Of a stretch of DNA of 64,000 nucleotides, positions 1-10,100 are shown piece after piece. How positions within the stretch are numbered: position 1 is the stretch's first letter; each line of letters begins with the position of its first letter. The position numbers and the translations under genes are program-made. The DNA lies in assembly GCA_004298505.1 (NCBI GenBank), contig SCRO01000116.1, positions 62,001 through 126,000 of the forward strand, written 5' to 3'. The DNA is from Rhodanobacter sp. (GTDB lineage: Bacteria; Pseudomonadota; Gammaproteobacteria; Xanthomonadales; Rhodanobacteraceae). The notes under the pieces were generated by a model. The model had not been told where the DNA came from and made no database searches. It was given only the letters and a program-made list of their open reading frames with translations.

Positions 1-2211
1 GAACATCCATTCGCCGGCCATTTCTGAGCTGCCTACGCGGCAGCGGACTGTATGCCACCTCGAGCGGACCATAGCCATACTTTCTGAGCTGCCTACGCGG
101 CAGCGGACTCCGGTGACAAGGTACACATTGCCGCGCAACATTTCTGAGCTGCCTACGCGGCAGCGGACATGACTGGTCAAGCCACGGCTCCGATGCGTTC
201 TTTCTGAGCTGCCTACGCGGCAGCGGACGGTTCTTCAGTCGCGTTGCATTGGCGCCGAGTTTTCTGAGCTGCCTACGCGGCAGCGGACGCGGAAAGTACG
301 GCATCCGTGGAACGATTGAATTTCTGAGCTGCCTACGCGGCAGCGGACTGTAGTTCGAAGCTGACATCAGTTGCCTCCGCTTTCTGAGCTGCCTACGCGG
401 CAGCGGACAACCAGCGGCTGCAGATGGCAAGCAGCTCGATTTTCTGAGCTGCCTACGCGGCAGCGGACTCGCGGGCGGTCGGCGCCGCAACAGTTTCGAA
501 GTTTCTGAGCTGCCTACGCGGCAGCGGACCAAGACGCTTTCGACGACGCGCATTCTGAGGATTTCTGAGCTGCCTACGCGGCAGCGGACTTGTCGCAGAT
601 GAGCCGCGCGCGCTGTACGTCTTTCTGAGCTGCCTACGCGGCAGCGGACTGGCACTCCTGCCGCGCGTCGTCCAGCATACGTTTCTGAGCTGCCTACGCG
701 GCAGCGGACGCTCCACGACCTATCGAGGGCCAGACTCAGGCTTTCTGAGCTGCCTACGCGGCAGCGGACGAACGTGGTATCGCCACCCGTCGTGCCCGGC
801 TTTTCTGAGCTGCCTACGCGGCAGCGGACTTGCCTGCGCAAACATCGGCCGATCCTTTATTTTTCTGAGCTGCCTACGCGGCAGCGGACCCAACAATAAG
901 ATCGCCCTGCGCCGATGTGATTTTCTGAGCTGCCTACGCGGCAGCGGACGTCGCCATATTGCGTGAACTGCCATGGCGACGTTTCTGAGCTGCCTACGCG
1001 GCAGCGGACGATCAAGTCGCTGGAAGACTTCAAGCGGGCTTTTTCTGAGCTGCCTACGCGGCAGCGGACCCGACGCTGGCAGCGGAATCTACCGCCGAGT
1101 TTTTCTGAGCTGCCTACGCGGCAGCGGACGGTGAACAGCCGTTTCTTCATCTCGGCGTCAATTTCTGAGCTGCCTACGCGGCAGCGGACAGGTACACATT
1201 GCCGCGCAACAAGAGAAAGAGTTTCTGAGCTGCCTACGCGGCAGCGGACTCGGCCAGCATGCGCGCCATCATCTCGACCTTTTTCTGAGCTGCCTACGCG
1301 GCAGCGGACGTGCTTTGGCGTTTGCGGCGTGAGCCTTGTTGTTTCTGAGCTGCCTACGCGGCAGCGGACCTTGCCATAGCTGACGCTTGAGGTTACCGCA
1401 TTTTCTGAGCTGCCTACGCGGCAGCGGACAAACGTTTCGTCCGCGCCTCGCCTGACTCCATTTTCTGAGCTGCCTACGCGGCAGCGGACTGGTCGTGTGG
1501 CTTTCTGTACGCGCAAGTTTATTTCTGAGCTGCCTACGCGGCAGCGGACTTCAGCCTGTCGGCAGTCGCCTGACAATCTGATTTCTGAGCTGCCTACGCG
1601 GCAGCGGACAACTTTGCCGGCTTCGGCGCTGTGCTGGCGACTTTCTGAGCTGCCTACGCGGCAGCGGACTTGCCGCGCCCGTCGATGGACGCACGGCCAG
1701 CGTTTCTGAGCTGCCTACGCGGCAGCGGACACGCCAAGCGCTGCATCCTGGCCGACTTCAATTTTCTGAGCTGCCTACGCGGCAGCGGACTTCTGGTGGA
1801 ACAGGTTTCCGACGCCGTTGGCTTTCTGAGCTGCCTACGCGGCAGCGGACCGACGGCACCCCTTACCGCCTTGGTTGCTCTTTTTCTGAGCTGCCTACGC
1901 GGCAGCGGACGATGACACGCCCTCCACGAGCCACGAGAGAAATTTCTGAGCTGCCTACGCGGCAGCGGACATTTCCGATGACCTGATCCGCATGGTGCGA
2001 GATTTCTGAGCTGCCTACGCGGCAGCGGACTCAACGCTTCGCCTTCGCGCTGGACTTCGTTGTTTCTGAGCTGCCTACGCGGCAGCGGACGCAAAGAACA
2101 CTCGTGGCACTGAAATCAAGGCGTTTCTGAGCTGCCTACGCGGCAGCGGACATCAAGGCGATGGTGGCGGCGACTACCCTGCATTTCTGAGCTGCCTACG
2201 CGGCAGCGGAC
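1..2211 (-). CRISPR. Type I-F CRISPR array, 37 repeats in window, continues past left edge
   Basis: Thirty-seven copies of one 28-nt repeat start at 21, 81 ... 441, then 502 ... 1642, then 1703 ... 2063, then 2124 and 2184. Read on the minus strand the repeat begins GTCCGCTGCC and ends GCTCAGAAA, with a GCTGCC-GCGTA-GGCAGC hairpin. This is the I-F layout cut by Cas6f, so transcription runs right to left and the newest spacers lie near 2200. There are 36 complete spacers, 32 nt each except 33-nt ones at 469, 1670 and 2091. All repeats I read are identical and no degenerate terminal repeat is seen, so the old end lies outside the window. Many spacers read as open coding sequence, as expected for phage or plasmid targets, but no target was searched. 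Confidence 0.98.
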
Positions 2212-2341
2212 TAGACTTCCACGCGAACAAGTATTTGATCAAGGCGCAGAAAGTGCAAGAAAAGCGGCTGGCCCCCTTTTGAGAGGTCAGCCGGCAAGTG
2301 GTTGATTTACAAGACTACTCTTGGGTCTTCTGAAAATTGGG
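2212..2341 (-). promoter_or_regulatory. CRISPR leader with candidate IHF site
   Basis: These 130 bases separate cas6f from the first repeat and should act as leader: promoter for the pre-crRNA and docking site for spacer integration. On the minus strand, positions 2240-2228 read GATCAAATACTTG, matching the IHF consensus WATCAANNNNTTR at all specified bases except the first. The site lies 16 bases from the first repeat. IHF-assisted integration is known for type I-F systems. I could not pick a convincing sigma-70 promoter. Confidence 0.6.
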
Positions 2342-2908
2342 TCAGAACCAGGGGATGGTGGTGGTTTCGCTGAGGCCGTAGCCGTTGAATTTACCGGGCG
2401 TCGCGTCGGCGGCGGGTGCGCCCAGGGTGACGAACAGGCAGAACGGCTGTCCGGTACTTTGGCTTCGCACGTGGACGTAGGGGAGGTTGGGCTGGCGCTC
2501 GATGCTGGAGGGGATGGCCCGGGCCGCTTGCTCTGCTGTTTCACCCTTGCGCCGCATGCGCCGCCTGCGCAGCCGCTCGGCGCTGGTCTTGAATTGCTTG
2601 CGGCGAACGGTGCGATGCGATGCGCCGTCGGGTACTTCGGTGATGTCTGTGACGCGGACATGATCGCGTACACCCTTGAGCCAATCCGCTTGCGTCAGTT
2701 GCCGCAGTGCGTGGTCGGTTCCGTGAAGGCGCAGCGCAGTACCCAGGTTGCGTGGATTCATGCTGTAGCCCGGAAAGCTGACGCCGATGTCGTTCAGCCC
2801 GTATTGCACAAGAGCGAGATGCAATTTGTCGTACAGCGCACCGAGCAACTGCGCTGCGCTGGATTCCGGATCGGGTTTGACGGTGATGTCGATGTAGTGC
2901 GTGGTCAT
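2342..2908 (-). CDS. cas6f: Cas6f (Csy4) crRNA-processing endoribonuclease
   Basis: This 188-residue protein cuts pre-crRNA at the repeat hairpin and stays bound to the crRNA 3' end in the Csy surveillance complex. Family hallmarks are visible: the KLHLAL segment with the likely catalytic His at residue 30 (His29 in Pseudomonas Csy4), the arginine-rich helix RLRRRRMRR that grips the hairpin, the RSQSTGQ segment with the active-site serine, and the PWF C-terminus. It is the last cas gene, 5 bases after cas7f, with the array directly downstream. Length is normal (about 187). Confidence 0.97.
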   Translation of the reverse strand: MTTHYIDITVKPDPESSAAQLLGALYDKLHLALVQYGLNDIGVSFPGYSMNPRNLGTALRLHGTDHALRQLTQADWLKGVRDHVRVTDITEVPDGASHRTVRRKQFKTSAERLRRRRMRRKGETAEQAARAIPSSIERQPNLPYVHVRSQSTGQPFCLFVTLGAPAADATPGKFNGYGLSETTTIPWF

Positions 2909-2913
2909 GGCGA

Positions 2914-3939
2914 TCAGCTTGCCTCGCCGAATACACCGCCGCGAATGAGGGTGGCGATGACGAAGTGCTGCTGGTCCACGTCGGGCACCTTGTCTTTGAT
3001 GATCCAGCCATCGAGCAGGTTGTAGAAATCCATCTTCGCCTTGGGCTGGCGGTATGCCTTGCCCTGGGTGGTGACAGAACCATAAGGCTCCACGGCGATG
3101 GGGCCGTTCTCGATCGCATCCGGATACCAGGTGTCGATGGTGCGCAGGGCGTTGCCGACTTTTTGCGAATGGATGGCGGCCACACTCTGTACGTCGTACA
3201 GCGTCTTGCTCTTTTTGCTGCTGCCCTTGTCAAGAATCAGTTCCTGTGATGGAAACACCTCCTGTCCCGCACCGACTCGCACGAAGGCCATAATTTGCAG
3301 CAACACGTGGCTCTCACCGGCCAGACCGGACGCGATCAGTGTGGCCAGCTCGGACAAACTTTGCGTATCGTCGGCGGAGGCGGCCAGATCGAGCATGGAG
3401 TGCGCAAGTGCGTTGAACGTCCATCGGCTGGCCGCTTCACCATCCTGGATGTGGGCTATCTGTACTTCCACCTGCTCGGCGCCGATGCGGTTGCGCCACA
3501 GGAAGCGGCCGTTGGCGAGGTTGGCGGCATAGCGTCGTGCCAGCTCAACGAAGCCGTGCTGCTGTACATAGTCACCCACCGTCGCAAGAAGTTTGTGGCG
3601 GTAGTCGGCATCGTTGCAGGCGGATGGATTGCCGGCCCCACCCAGTACCCGCACGGTGAACTGCACTTTCAAGGTGTCGGCGTCGGCAGGTAGGGCGGCG
3701 ACATCGACGGTCTGCAGGTTGGGGTTCTGGATGGAAGCATCCAGTTTGGCTGGGTCCTGCGCGCCAGCCTTCAGGCGATTGGAAATGGTGCCGCGCACGG
3801 ATTTTTCGCGTAGCGTGATCGGCGCCCAGTCTTGCGACTCGGTGCGCGCGGCCCAGTTGCCGGCAAACAACAGCGCATCGGAAGGGTCGAGTTTGCGCTC
3901 GAACGCGAGCACGGAAGCGGTCTTGAGTTCGTTGGTCAT
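2914..3939 (-). CDS. cas7f: Cas7f (Csy3), backbone subunit of the Csy complex
   Basis: This 341-residue protein forms the helical backbone that coats the crRNA spacer in the I-F interference complex, normally six copies. The start is the ATG at 3939 ([20 protein letters not shown]), which has an AAGGA ribosome site just upstream and gives the family's usual N-terminus. The same frame stays open to 4128, but that extension overlaps cas5f and has no family similarity. Order and close spacing (19 bases after cas5f, 5 before cas6f) indicate one transcript. Confidence 0.96.
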   Translation of the reverse strand: MTNELKTASVLAFERKLDPSDALLFAGNWAARTESQDWAPITLREKSVRGTISNRLKAGAQDPAKLDASIQNPNLQTVDVAALPADADTLKVQFTVRVLGGAGNPSACNDADYRHKLLATVGDYVQQHGFVELARRYAANLANGRFLWRNRIGAEQVEVQIAHIQDGEAASRWTFNALAHSMLDLAASADDTQSLSELATLIASGLAGESHVLLQIMAFVRVGAGQEVFPSQELILDKGSSKKSKTLYDVQSVAAIHSQKVGNALRTIDTWYPDAIENGPIAVEPYGSVTTQGKAYRQPKAKMDFYNLLDGWIIKDKVPDVDQQHFVIATLIRGGVFGEAS

Positions 3940-3958
3940 GATGCAATTCCTTGTCGAG

Positions 3959-4933
3959 TCAGAGGTTGGTGTTAACGGTGTGATAGTCGTTGCGGCAGCG
4001 GTACAGGCCGTCGTCGGGGTGGCTGTCGGCGTACCAGAGCAGGTCTTGCGGTGAGTGCAGGCGGTGCGGGCCGATCCATTCGCCCATGGAGTACAGGCTT
4101 TCGACGAAGCGGAACGGCGTGCTGGCATCGCGTGCGTTGGGCACGCTGCCGGCTTCGTGCAGATCGCCCAAGGCGCCGTAGCCGACCGGGATGGGTACGA
4201 CCCAGCCAGAGCCTTTCGTGCGGTCGTTTTGCCATGCGCCTGTACCGCCCTCGGCCTGCATGTCGTAGTACCAGTTGATGCGGCACAGCGACAACCAGGC
4301 GTCGAGGCGGGTGGGCTCTGGCGTGCCCGCCTGCAATACCCGCAAACGCTGGTCGATCAGGTCGTCGCGCGCCACCAGTGCCGAACCGGGCAGCAAGCGG
4401 GCGCGAAGTTTGCGGAACGCGTTGGCCTGGTCGTCGCTGTTGCCGGTGAGGTCGGCCAGCCACGGGCGGTGTCGCGACGTTTGCGTTTGCGGGGCCGGCA
4501 GCAGCGTGCCGCCGGCGATACGCATGCCTTGCAGCAGGTCAGCGATGGTTTTCAGGTCGCGCCGCTGCGCGTCCTGATCCCATGGCCCGGCATGCACCGC
4601 CAGCACCAGGCTGAGGTCGAGGTGGATACGGCCTTCCTCGACGATGGCGGCGGTCTTGCCGTCCTTGCCCACGGCATTGCGGGTGAGGCGAAAGGCTTTG
4701 ACGAAGCCGCTCTCGGTGGTCTGCTCCTGGTGGCTGTGGCAGACCACGCCCACGGCGCCAAACTCGAGATCCAATCCGGCTGCGCGGGTCTTGCGCTCCA
4801 GCGCCCACATCAGGCCAAGAAAGGCGGTGATCGACGGAAACCCGTGGGTCAGTGGGCTGGAGATGGCGTTGGCGTTGTGCACCTTGAGGTGCGGCAGCAC
4901 CAGCAGGTGGGTGAAGTTGGGACAAGCGTTCAT
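3959..4933 (-). CDS. cas5f: Cas5f (Csy2), crRNA 5'-handle-binding subunit
   Basis: This 324-residue protein matches the Csy2 family, which pairs with Cas8f at the foot of the Csy complex and holds the 5' handle of the crRNA. The N-terminal pattern [19 protein letters not shown] followed by the [18 protein letters not shown] segment is typical. The ATG at 4933 overlaps the stop of cas8f by 4 bases (ATGA), so the two are translationally coupled. Length agrees with the family (about 320-330). Confidence 0.95.
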   Translation of the reverse strand: MNACPNFTHLLVLPHLKVHNANAISSPLTHGFPSITAFLGLMWALERKTRAAGLDLEFGAVGVVCHSHQEQTTESGFVKAFRLTRNAVGKDGKTAAIVEEGRIHLDLSLVLAVHAGPWDQDAQRRDLKTIADLLQGMRIAGGTLLPAPQTQTSRHRPWLADLTGNSDDQANAFRKLRARLLPGSALVARDDLIDQRLRVLQAGTPEPTRLDAWLSLCRINWYYDMQAEGGTGAWQNDRTKGSGWVVPIPVGYGALGDLHEAGSVPNARDASTPFRFVESLYSMGEWIGPHRLHSPQDLLWYADSHPDDGLYRCRNDYHTVNTNL

Positions 4934-6303
4934 GCGGCACCTGCCTTGGCGCGGCGTTGCAACGGAATGGGCCAGGCCACGTCGAGGATGGCCTGGCGTG
5001 CGAAGTGGCGCATCTCGGATTCGCCCAGCACGGCCAATTCATCGCTGCGCTTGCGCAACTGGCCGTTGAGCCACAGGCCGAAGCGGGTGGCCACCTCGTC
5101 GGCCCAGTCACCGCGGTCATAGGCTTGCTGGAACGTGACGTCGTCTTCGTGCCATTGCGGGTAGTCAGCATCCTCACGCAGCGGCAGCTCGGTGCGGTCG
5201 GGGTCGAGCCAGAGTTGTTCGCACCGCGGCAGTCGGCAGTCGGCATCGCGCGTCCAGCCTGCCGGGTAGCGGCCTTGCACTGCCGTGCCGAACATGGCCA
5301 GCTCTTGACCGATGGCTTGCACGGAGGCTGCCACGCGATCGCGGGTTTCCTTGTTTTGATCCGGGTTTGTCTTGAGGAAATCTGCCAAGACCTGCAGGTG
5401 CTCGCGCACTTCGCCAAACCAGAACAGCGCGCCACGGATCTGGTCGAACACCGAATCGAGTTTGCGCAGGTCAGGCCCCTGCCTCGGTGCCCATGCCGGC
5501 GGCGGCAGCGAGGCGAATAGGTAGTTCACGCCGCCGCGCTCGCTGTTCAATTGCGAGATGTTCTGCGGCTTGGTGCCACCCAGTTTGCGGGCGACGAGGC
5601 CGCGATAGTCGCGGTAGGGGTGTTCGCCTGGCTTGTTGTCGCGTCGGGCCTGGCGCGCTTCCTTGTTGATCTCGCCAAAGCGTGCGGCCTGGATATCGGC
5701 GTGCACGGCGTGGGCCAGCGTGCTGGAGAACATCGGCTGCAGCAGGTGGTACTGGGCGTCGTCCTGCGGGTTTTCGCCGGCCAGCCAATAGAGCTGCTTG
5801 GCCATGGGGTGGCTGGTCGGCTGCGTTTCCTCGCGCACCAGCGAGGTAAAGGCCTGCATCCAGCCTTGGGCCTGTTCGGCGGCGTCGGATAGTGCGGCCT
5901 GCAGATCGGCATCGCCGGCCTGTGCCCAGTCGAGCAGACGGCGGCCGTCGACGTCGAGCTTGAGCAGCTTGAACACATCCAGCGCCGCCGCGTTGCCCAC
6001 CACGTCTTCAGCGTAGTCCGAGCCCAGCAGGTGGCTGCCGATCTCGACATGCTGCGGCAGCTGAGACGGGGCGACATGGAGGCTGCTGCCGCGCGCGTCC
6101 GGATGGGTGGCCTTGAGCACGTGGGTCACGGCCTGGATCTGGCCCACCCGCCGAGCCGCATCGGCCAGCCAGGTGGCATAGTCGTATTTCGATGCCGTGT
6201 CGGCATCATCGGCCTTGCTTTTCAGCTTGGCTTCGCGCCGGGCCTCAATGAAGCCGGCGATGGCGGCGCGGAACGTCTTTCCACGGTCGGTCAATTCGCT
6301 CAT
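4930..6303 (-). CDS. cas8f: Cas8f (Csy1), large subunit of the Csy complex
   Basis: This 457-residue protein is identified by family resemblance, size and its fixed place ahead of csy2 in I-F operons. Cas8f recognises the PAM and recruits Cas2-3 after R-loop formation. It begins MSELTDRGKTFRAAIAGFIE. In most I-F loci it follows cas2-3 directly. Here an oppositely oriented toxin-antitoxin pair intervenes, so cas8f probably needs its own promoter in 6304-6450 or depends on read-through across the insertion. Confidence 0.94.
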   Translation of the reverse strand: MSELTDRGKTFRAAIAGFIEARREAKLKSKADDADTASKYDYATWLADAARRVGQIQAVTHVLKATHPDARGSSLHVAPSQLPQHVEIGSHLLGSDYAEDVVGNAAALDVFKLLKLDVDGRRLLDWAQAGDADLQAALSDAAEQAQGWMQAFTSLVREETQPTSHPMAKQLYWLAGENPQDDAQYHLLQPMFSSTLAHAVHADIQAARFGEINKEARQARRDNKPGEHPYRDYRGLVARKLGGTKPQNISQLNSERGGVNYLFASLPPPAWAPRQGPDLRKLDSVFDQIRGALFWFGEVREHLQVLADFLKTNPDQNKETRDRVAASVQAIGQELAMFGTAVQGRYPAGWTRDADCRLPRCEQLWLDPDRTELPLREDADYPQWHEDDVTFQQAYDRGDWADEVATRFGLWLNGQLRKRSDELAVLGESEMRHFARQAILDVAWPIPLQRRAKAGAA

Positions 6304-6406
6304 ATCCGTCCCCTTGTGCGATTAGTCCATCATTGTGAAGTTCTAGTCCCGGTTTGTCTCATGCTCTGCGACGGCCGCCAAATAGCGTGGCTTTGCTTAT
6401 GGCGGG

Positions 6407-6432
6407 TGACTACAATGCCATCATTGCAGTCA
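6407..6432 (+). promoter_or_regulatory. Palindromic operator of the fitA-fitB pair
   Basis: TGACTACAATG (6407-6417) and CATTGCAGTCA (6422-6432) form an inverted repeat matching at 10 of 11 positions around a 4-base centre. It covers a possible -10 hexamer TACAAT (6411-6416) and ends 18 bases before the antitoxin start. FitA/VapB ribbon-helix-helix antitoxins repress their own promoters through such sites, so autoregulation is the natural reading. Confidence 0.72.
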
Positions 6433-6450
6433 CTGCCGGAGGGCTCGCTC

Positions 6451-6696
6451 ATGGCCACCATGACTATTGGCAATCTGGATGATGAGCTGAAGGCGCGCCT
6501 GCGCCTGCGGGCGGCCCGACGAGGCCACTCGATAGAGGAGGAGGCGCGCAGCATCCTGCGCAGTGCCTTGCAGGCTGAGCCGTTGAGCGGGCAGTCGCTG
6601 GTGGAAAGCATCCGCGCCTTGGTGGAGCCGAATGGCGGCATCGAGCTGGAGTTGCCCGTGCGAGAGCCCATGCGCGAGCCACCGGACTTTCGTTGA
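6451..6696 (+). CDS. FitA/VapB-type ribbon-helix-helix antitoxin
   Basis: An 81-residue protein starting MATMTIGNLDDELKARLRLR, followed by AARRGHSIEEEARSIL. This is the FitA-like ribbon-helix-helix DNA-binding fold, with a C-terminal tail that would block the toxin. Residue 4 is an alternative Met at 6460. The frame stays open much further upstream, but that part only shadows cas8f on the other strand. The stop overlaps the toxin start (TGATG), coupling their translation. The pair is embedded between cas2-3 and cas8f and faces the opposite way. Confidence 0.9.
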   Translation: MATMTIGNLDDELKARLRLRAARRGHSIEEEARSILRSALQAEPLSGQSLVESIRALVEPNGGIELELPVREPMREPPDFR

Positions 6697-7112
6697 TGAT
6701 CGTGCTGGACACTAACGTCATCTCCGAGTTGTTCAAACCTGTACCCGATCCACAGGTGATGAGCTGGGTGGGGAGCTTGCCCGGTGATGACGTGTTCACG
6801 ACGGCGATCACTCGTGGCGAGCTGTTGTTTGGCTTGTTTTGCATGCCGGCGGGGCCATGCAGAAACGACTTGCAGCAGGGATTGACCCGCCTTTTCGAAC
6901 AGAAGCTTGCCGGGCATGTGCTCCCCTACGACGGCGACGCCGCCGATGCCCATGCGGCGATTGCGGTGGCCCGCTGTGCGCGAGGACGCGCGAGCAGCCA
7001 GTCCGACGCGATGGTCGGCGGCATCGTGCATTCGCGCGGGGCCACGCTGGCCACGCGCAACGTGCGTGATTTCGAGGATTGTGGCATCGCCCTGGTCGAT
7101 CCCTGGCATTGA
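6696..7112 (+). CDS. FitB/VapC-type PIN-domain toxin
   Basis: A 138-residue PIN-domain ribonuclease. The N-terminal MIVLDTNVISEL carries the first acidic residue, the TRGELLFGL segment the second, and SQSDAMVGG and TRNVRDFEDC the downstream acidic positions, so the metal site looks complete. The start used is ATG 6696, which overlaps the antitoxin stop; a TTG at 6693 is also possible. It ends 6 bases before the convergent cas2-3 stop, so the pair fits tightly into the cas operon. Cellular target is unknown; VapC relatives cut tRNA or rRNA. Confidence 0.92.
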   Translation: MIVLDTNVISELFKPVPDPQVMSWVGSLPGDDVFTTAITRGELLFGLFCMPAGPCRNDLQQGLTRLFEQKLAGHVLPYDGDAADAHAAIAVARCARGRASSQSDAMVGGIVHSRGATLATRNVRDFEDCGIALVDPWH

Positions 7113-7118
7113 TTTGCC

Positions 7119-10100
7119 TCAGCGCTGCCTGGTGAAGCCCAGCCGCGGGTGCCAGCGCCAGCCTTGGTCGCTGCGTGGTACGTCCACGGTGGTGAACTTC
7201 CTGGCGATTTCGTCCAATGGGCGATCCAGCGCTGCGGCGTGTTCGTTGAGGAGAGTCAGCAGATCGAACTCACCCCAGGGGCTGATGCGTCCCACGGGTT
7301 TCAGCGGGATTCGATGAAGCATTTCGGGCGCCGGTACGTAGAGTTTCTGACCGCGCTTGGTGCGGTCGTCTTCCACGCGATGCGGCAGCAACTCGTCGTC
7401 CTCGTCGGGCAGCCATGCCAGCGTGATGCCGGGCATCTCGTCGTGGCGAAACGGCTGCTGTTGCGGCAGGACGCCGGTGAGCGCGGCCTGCGGGTATTGC
7501 CACGCCGGGGATGCGTGATCGGGTTCCAGTCGCGGAACCGACGTGGAACTGCGGCGTGCTGAGCCGGTGGCAGGTGCAAGCGCTGCCGGCAGCAGGCTGG
7601 CGCGGCTGCGCGCCTGCTCCAGATCCACCCAGCGCTCGCGCGGCCGAAGTTCGCCAGCGGCGCGCGGCTGGATACGCGGGATGGCGTCGAGGTGGTGGTA
7701 TTCGTCCTCGGTAAGCAGCACGCTCAGGCTGTGGCTGGCCAGCAGGAAACGACCATGGTCACGGTCGCTTTCGAAGCCGGGATGGGTGAATACCGGCTGG
7801 CGGCCATCGCCCTGCTGAATGCCTTTGAGGTTGCTGTCGAACACCAGTACGTTGGGCTTCTCGCCCGGCGCGCGGCGGTGGCGCTGCACACGACCGGCCA
7901 GCTGGATCAGCGAGCGCATTGAGGATGGTTCGGCCACCGCCCAGTCGGCGTCCCAGTCGCGGCCCACCTCGCATACCGGCGAGGCCAGCACCACGAACAA
8001 ATGGTTGCCTTCCGCGCTCTTGGCATCGAGCGCGCTGCGAATTTCCGGCTGCCGCCACACGGCTTGTGGATCGCGGCGGTTGAACGTGGCGTCCAGCATG
8101 GCCTCGATGGCCGAGCGTTGCGCCAGTGGGAAGCGGGAATGGTAAACGCACAGGTGGATGCGCGTGTTCTCCGGCATGGCGCCTTCAAATAGCGCGCAGG
8201 CCACGTCGAAGATCGGATCGATATTGGCCATGCGTACCAGGCCGAAGCTGACATGCTTGCCGGTGTCCGGGTCGGCATGGGCGTGGTCGTGGTGCAAGCG
8301 CAGGCAGGCGTCGCGCACATGGTTGGCGAATTCGGCGTGGACGCGTTCAGGCTGTCTGGCGGTGATGGGGATGGGCAGCAACTCGGCGCGGCGCAGCGGC
8401 GGGGCGGCGCGCAGCTTGCCCACGCGGCGTTCGACGAAACGCGCGTGAGCGGCGGCGAAGTCGGCTGCGTCAGCCAGGGTTTCAGTTTGCGGGGAGCCGA
8501 ATTCATCCGTCCACAGGCAGGGCACTTCAACCGGGCTGTCTCCGCTACCGCCGGCACGCCCGCGATTGTGCTGATAGTGACGACGACCGGCGCGATACGC
8601 CATGAACATGCCTTCTACCAAGGCCGGGGGCAGGGTGGCCGACGACAGCACCACGCGGCTGCCGAGCATGCCGGCCCAGTGCATCAGCCGGGTCAATGCG
8701 GGCAGGTCGTCGAGGTCGTAGTCGTCCAGCTCGTCGAGCACCAGATCGGCGCTCATCAAGCGCAGCATTGGCGCGATCTGGCGGCCGGCGCGCAGCGATT
8801 CGGTGGCCGGTGCGAGGTGATCGACGGTGCACACCAGCATCGGCGCGGAGATCAGCTTGCGAATCTCGGGATTGGCCAGCGCCCGTGAGAGCAGCGGGTG
8901 ATCGGCCACGTTGCCCTCGTAGAGCACGTGGCTGTCTTCCTCGATCAGTGCCTGCACGGAGGCGGAACCGCTGGCCTCGGCTTTCGCTTCGTAGTGCTCG
9001 AACAGGGCACGACTGGCCGAGCCGCCAACCAGCACGGCCAGCTCATCGTCATTCAAATGCAGGTCGTGACGGTAGCTGCGCCCGGTCTGCAGCGTGAGTG
9101 TGCGCAGGCCCAGCGCGTAGCTCACCCGCAGGCCCAGTTGTGGATCGGCCAGGGCGTACAGGATGCGCGCGTTGGCCAGCGTCTTGCCGCAGCCGGTCGA
9201 GGCCATGTTGATGATGAAGGCACCGTGCTCGCGGGCCGTTTCGCGCAGGCCGCTGGCCGCATCGAAGGCCTTGTCTTGCCAGGCAAAGCGCGCGTCGGCG
9301 CTGCGCTTGCGCAGGCCGCGATGGTTGACGAGGCGCGGCAGGTGGCGCTCGAAGTTGGGCAGCGCATGGGCGATCAGGCTGGCGCTGTAGCCCACGCCAA
9401 GCAGGTGCTCCACCAGCGACTGGTTCATCACGGCCGGGCGCAGGGTGTTGGCAAAGACGGTTTGGCCGTTCTGCACGAAGCGCTGGCGAGCGGCGACTGG
9501 TTGGTCATTCTTGTCCACGCCCAGGCTGGAGTAGTGGTGGTCGGCCAGCATCAAACACAGGCGCGCCAGGTGCATCGCGTAGGGATTGCCGAGCCAATCC
9601 GCGCCGCGACGTTGGCGTAGTTCGAGCAGTGCCTTGGCGGCGCGTCTGGCCTGGGTGCGCCATGCTGGCGCGAGCGCAGGCAGCGGACCGGCCAGTTGCC
9701 AGTACGGCTCGACTTGCGCGCGCTCGGCGCGCTGGCGGATTTCGTTCCAGTCGTGGGCCACGCTGGCCAGCGGCGTTTCCAGCCACGCCTGTTGAAAGCC
9801 GCCAGCGCGCTTGCCGAGCCAGGCCTGGCTTCCGTCGTCCGTATTAACCGGGATCAGTGGCAAGCGGTGGTGGGTGACGATCAACCAGCCGATGGCCGCC
9901 GCCAGCGGTGCCTGTGTGATGAGCGTGCGGAAGGGGTGGTTTTCGATGTCCTTATCCAACCCGTCCCGAGCGTAACGTCCCGGTGCAAGCCAGGCCGCCT
10001 CATTGTCGCCTTCGTCGCCGGCCAGACGCTGCAACCAGCCCTGATCGTCATTGCCGCCCACGAAGGCCAGAAACAGGCGCAGCGACACCCATTCGTGGCG

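Noticed and set aside
453-2094. Several long open frames on both strands with perfectly periodic repeats such as PLPRRQLRK or SELPTRQRT
   Set aside because: They are translations of the 60-base CRISPR repeat-spacer unit, whose length is a multiple of three; no start signals or protein features.
3940-4128. N-terminal extension of cas7f
   Set aside because: Overlaps cas5f and lacks similarity; the ATG at 3939 gives the standard Csy3 start.
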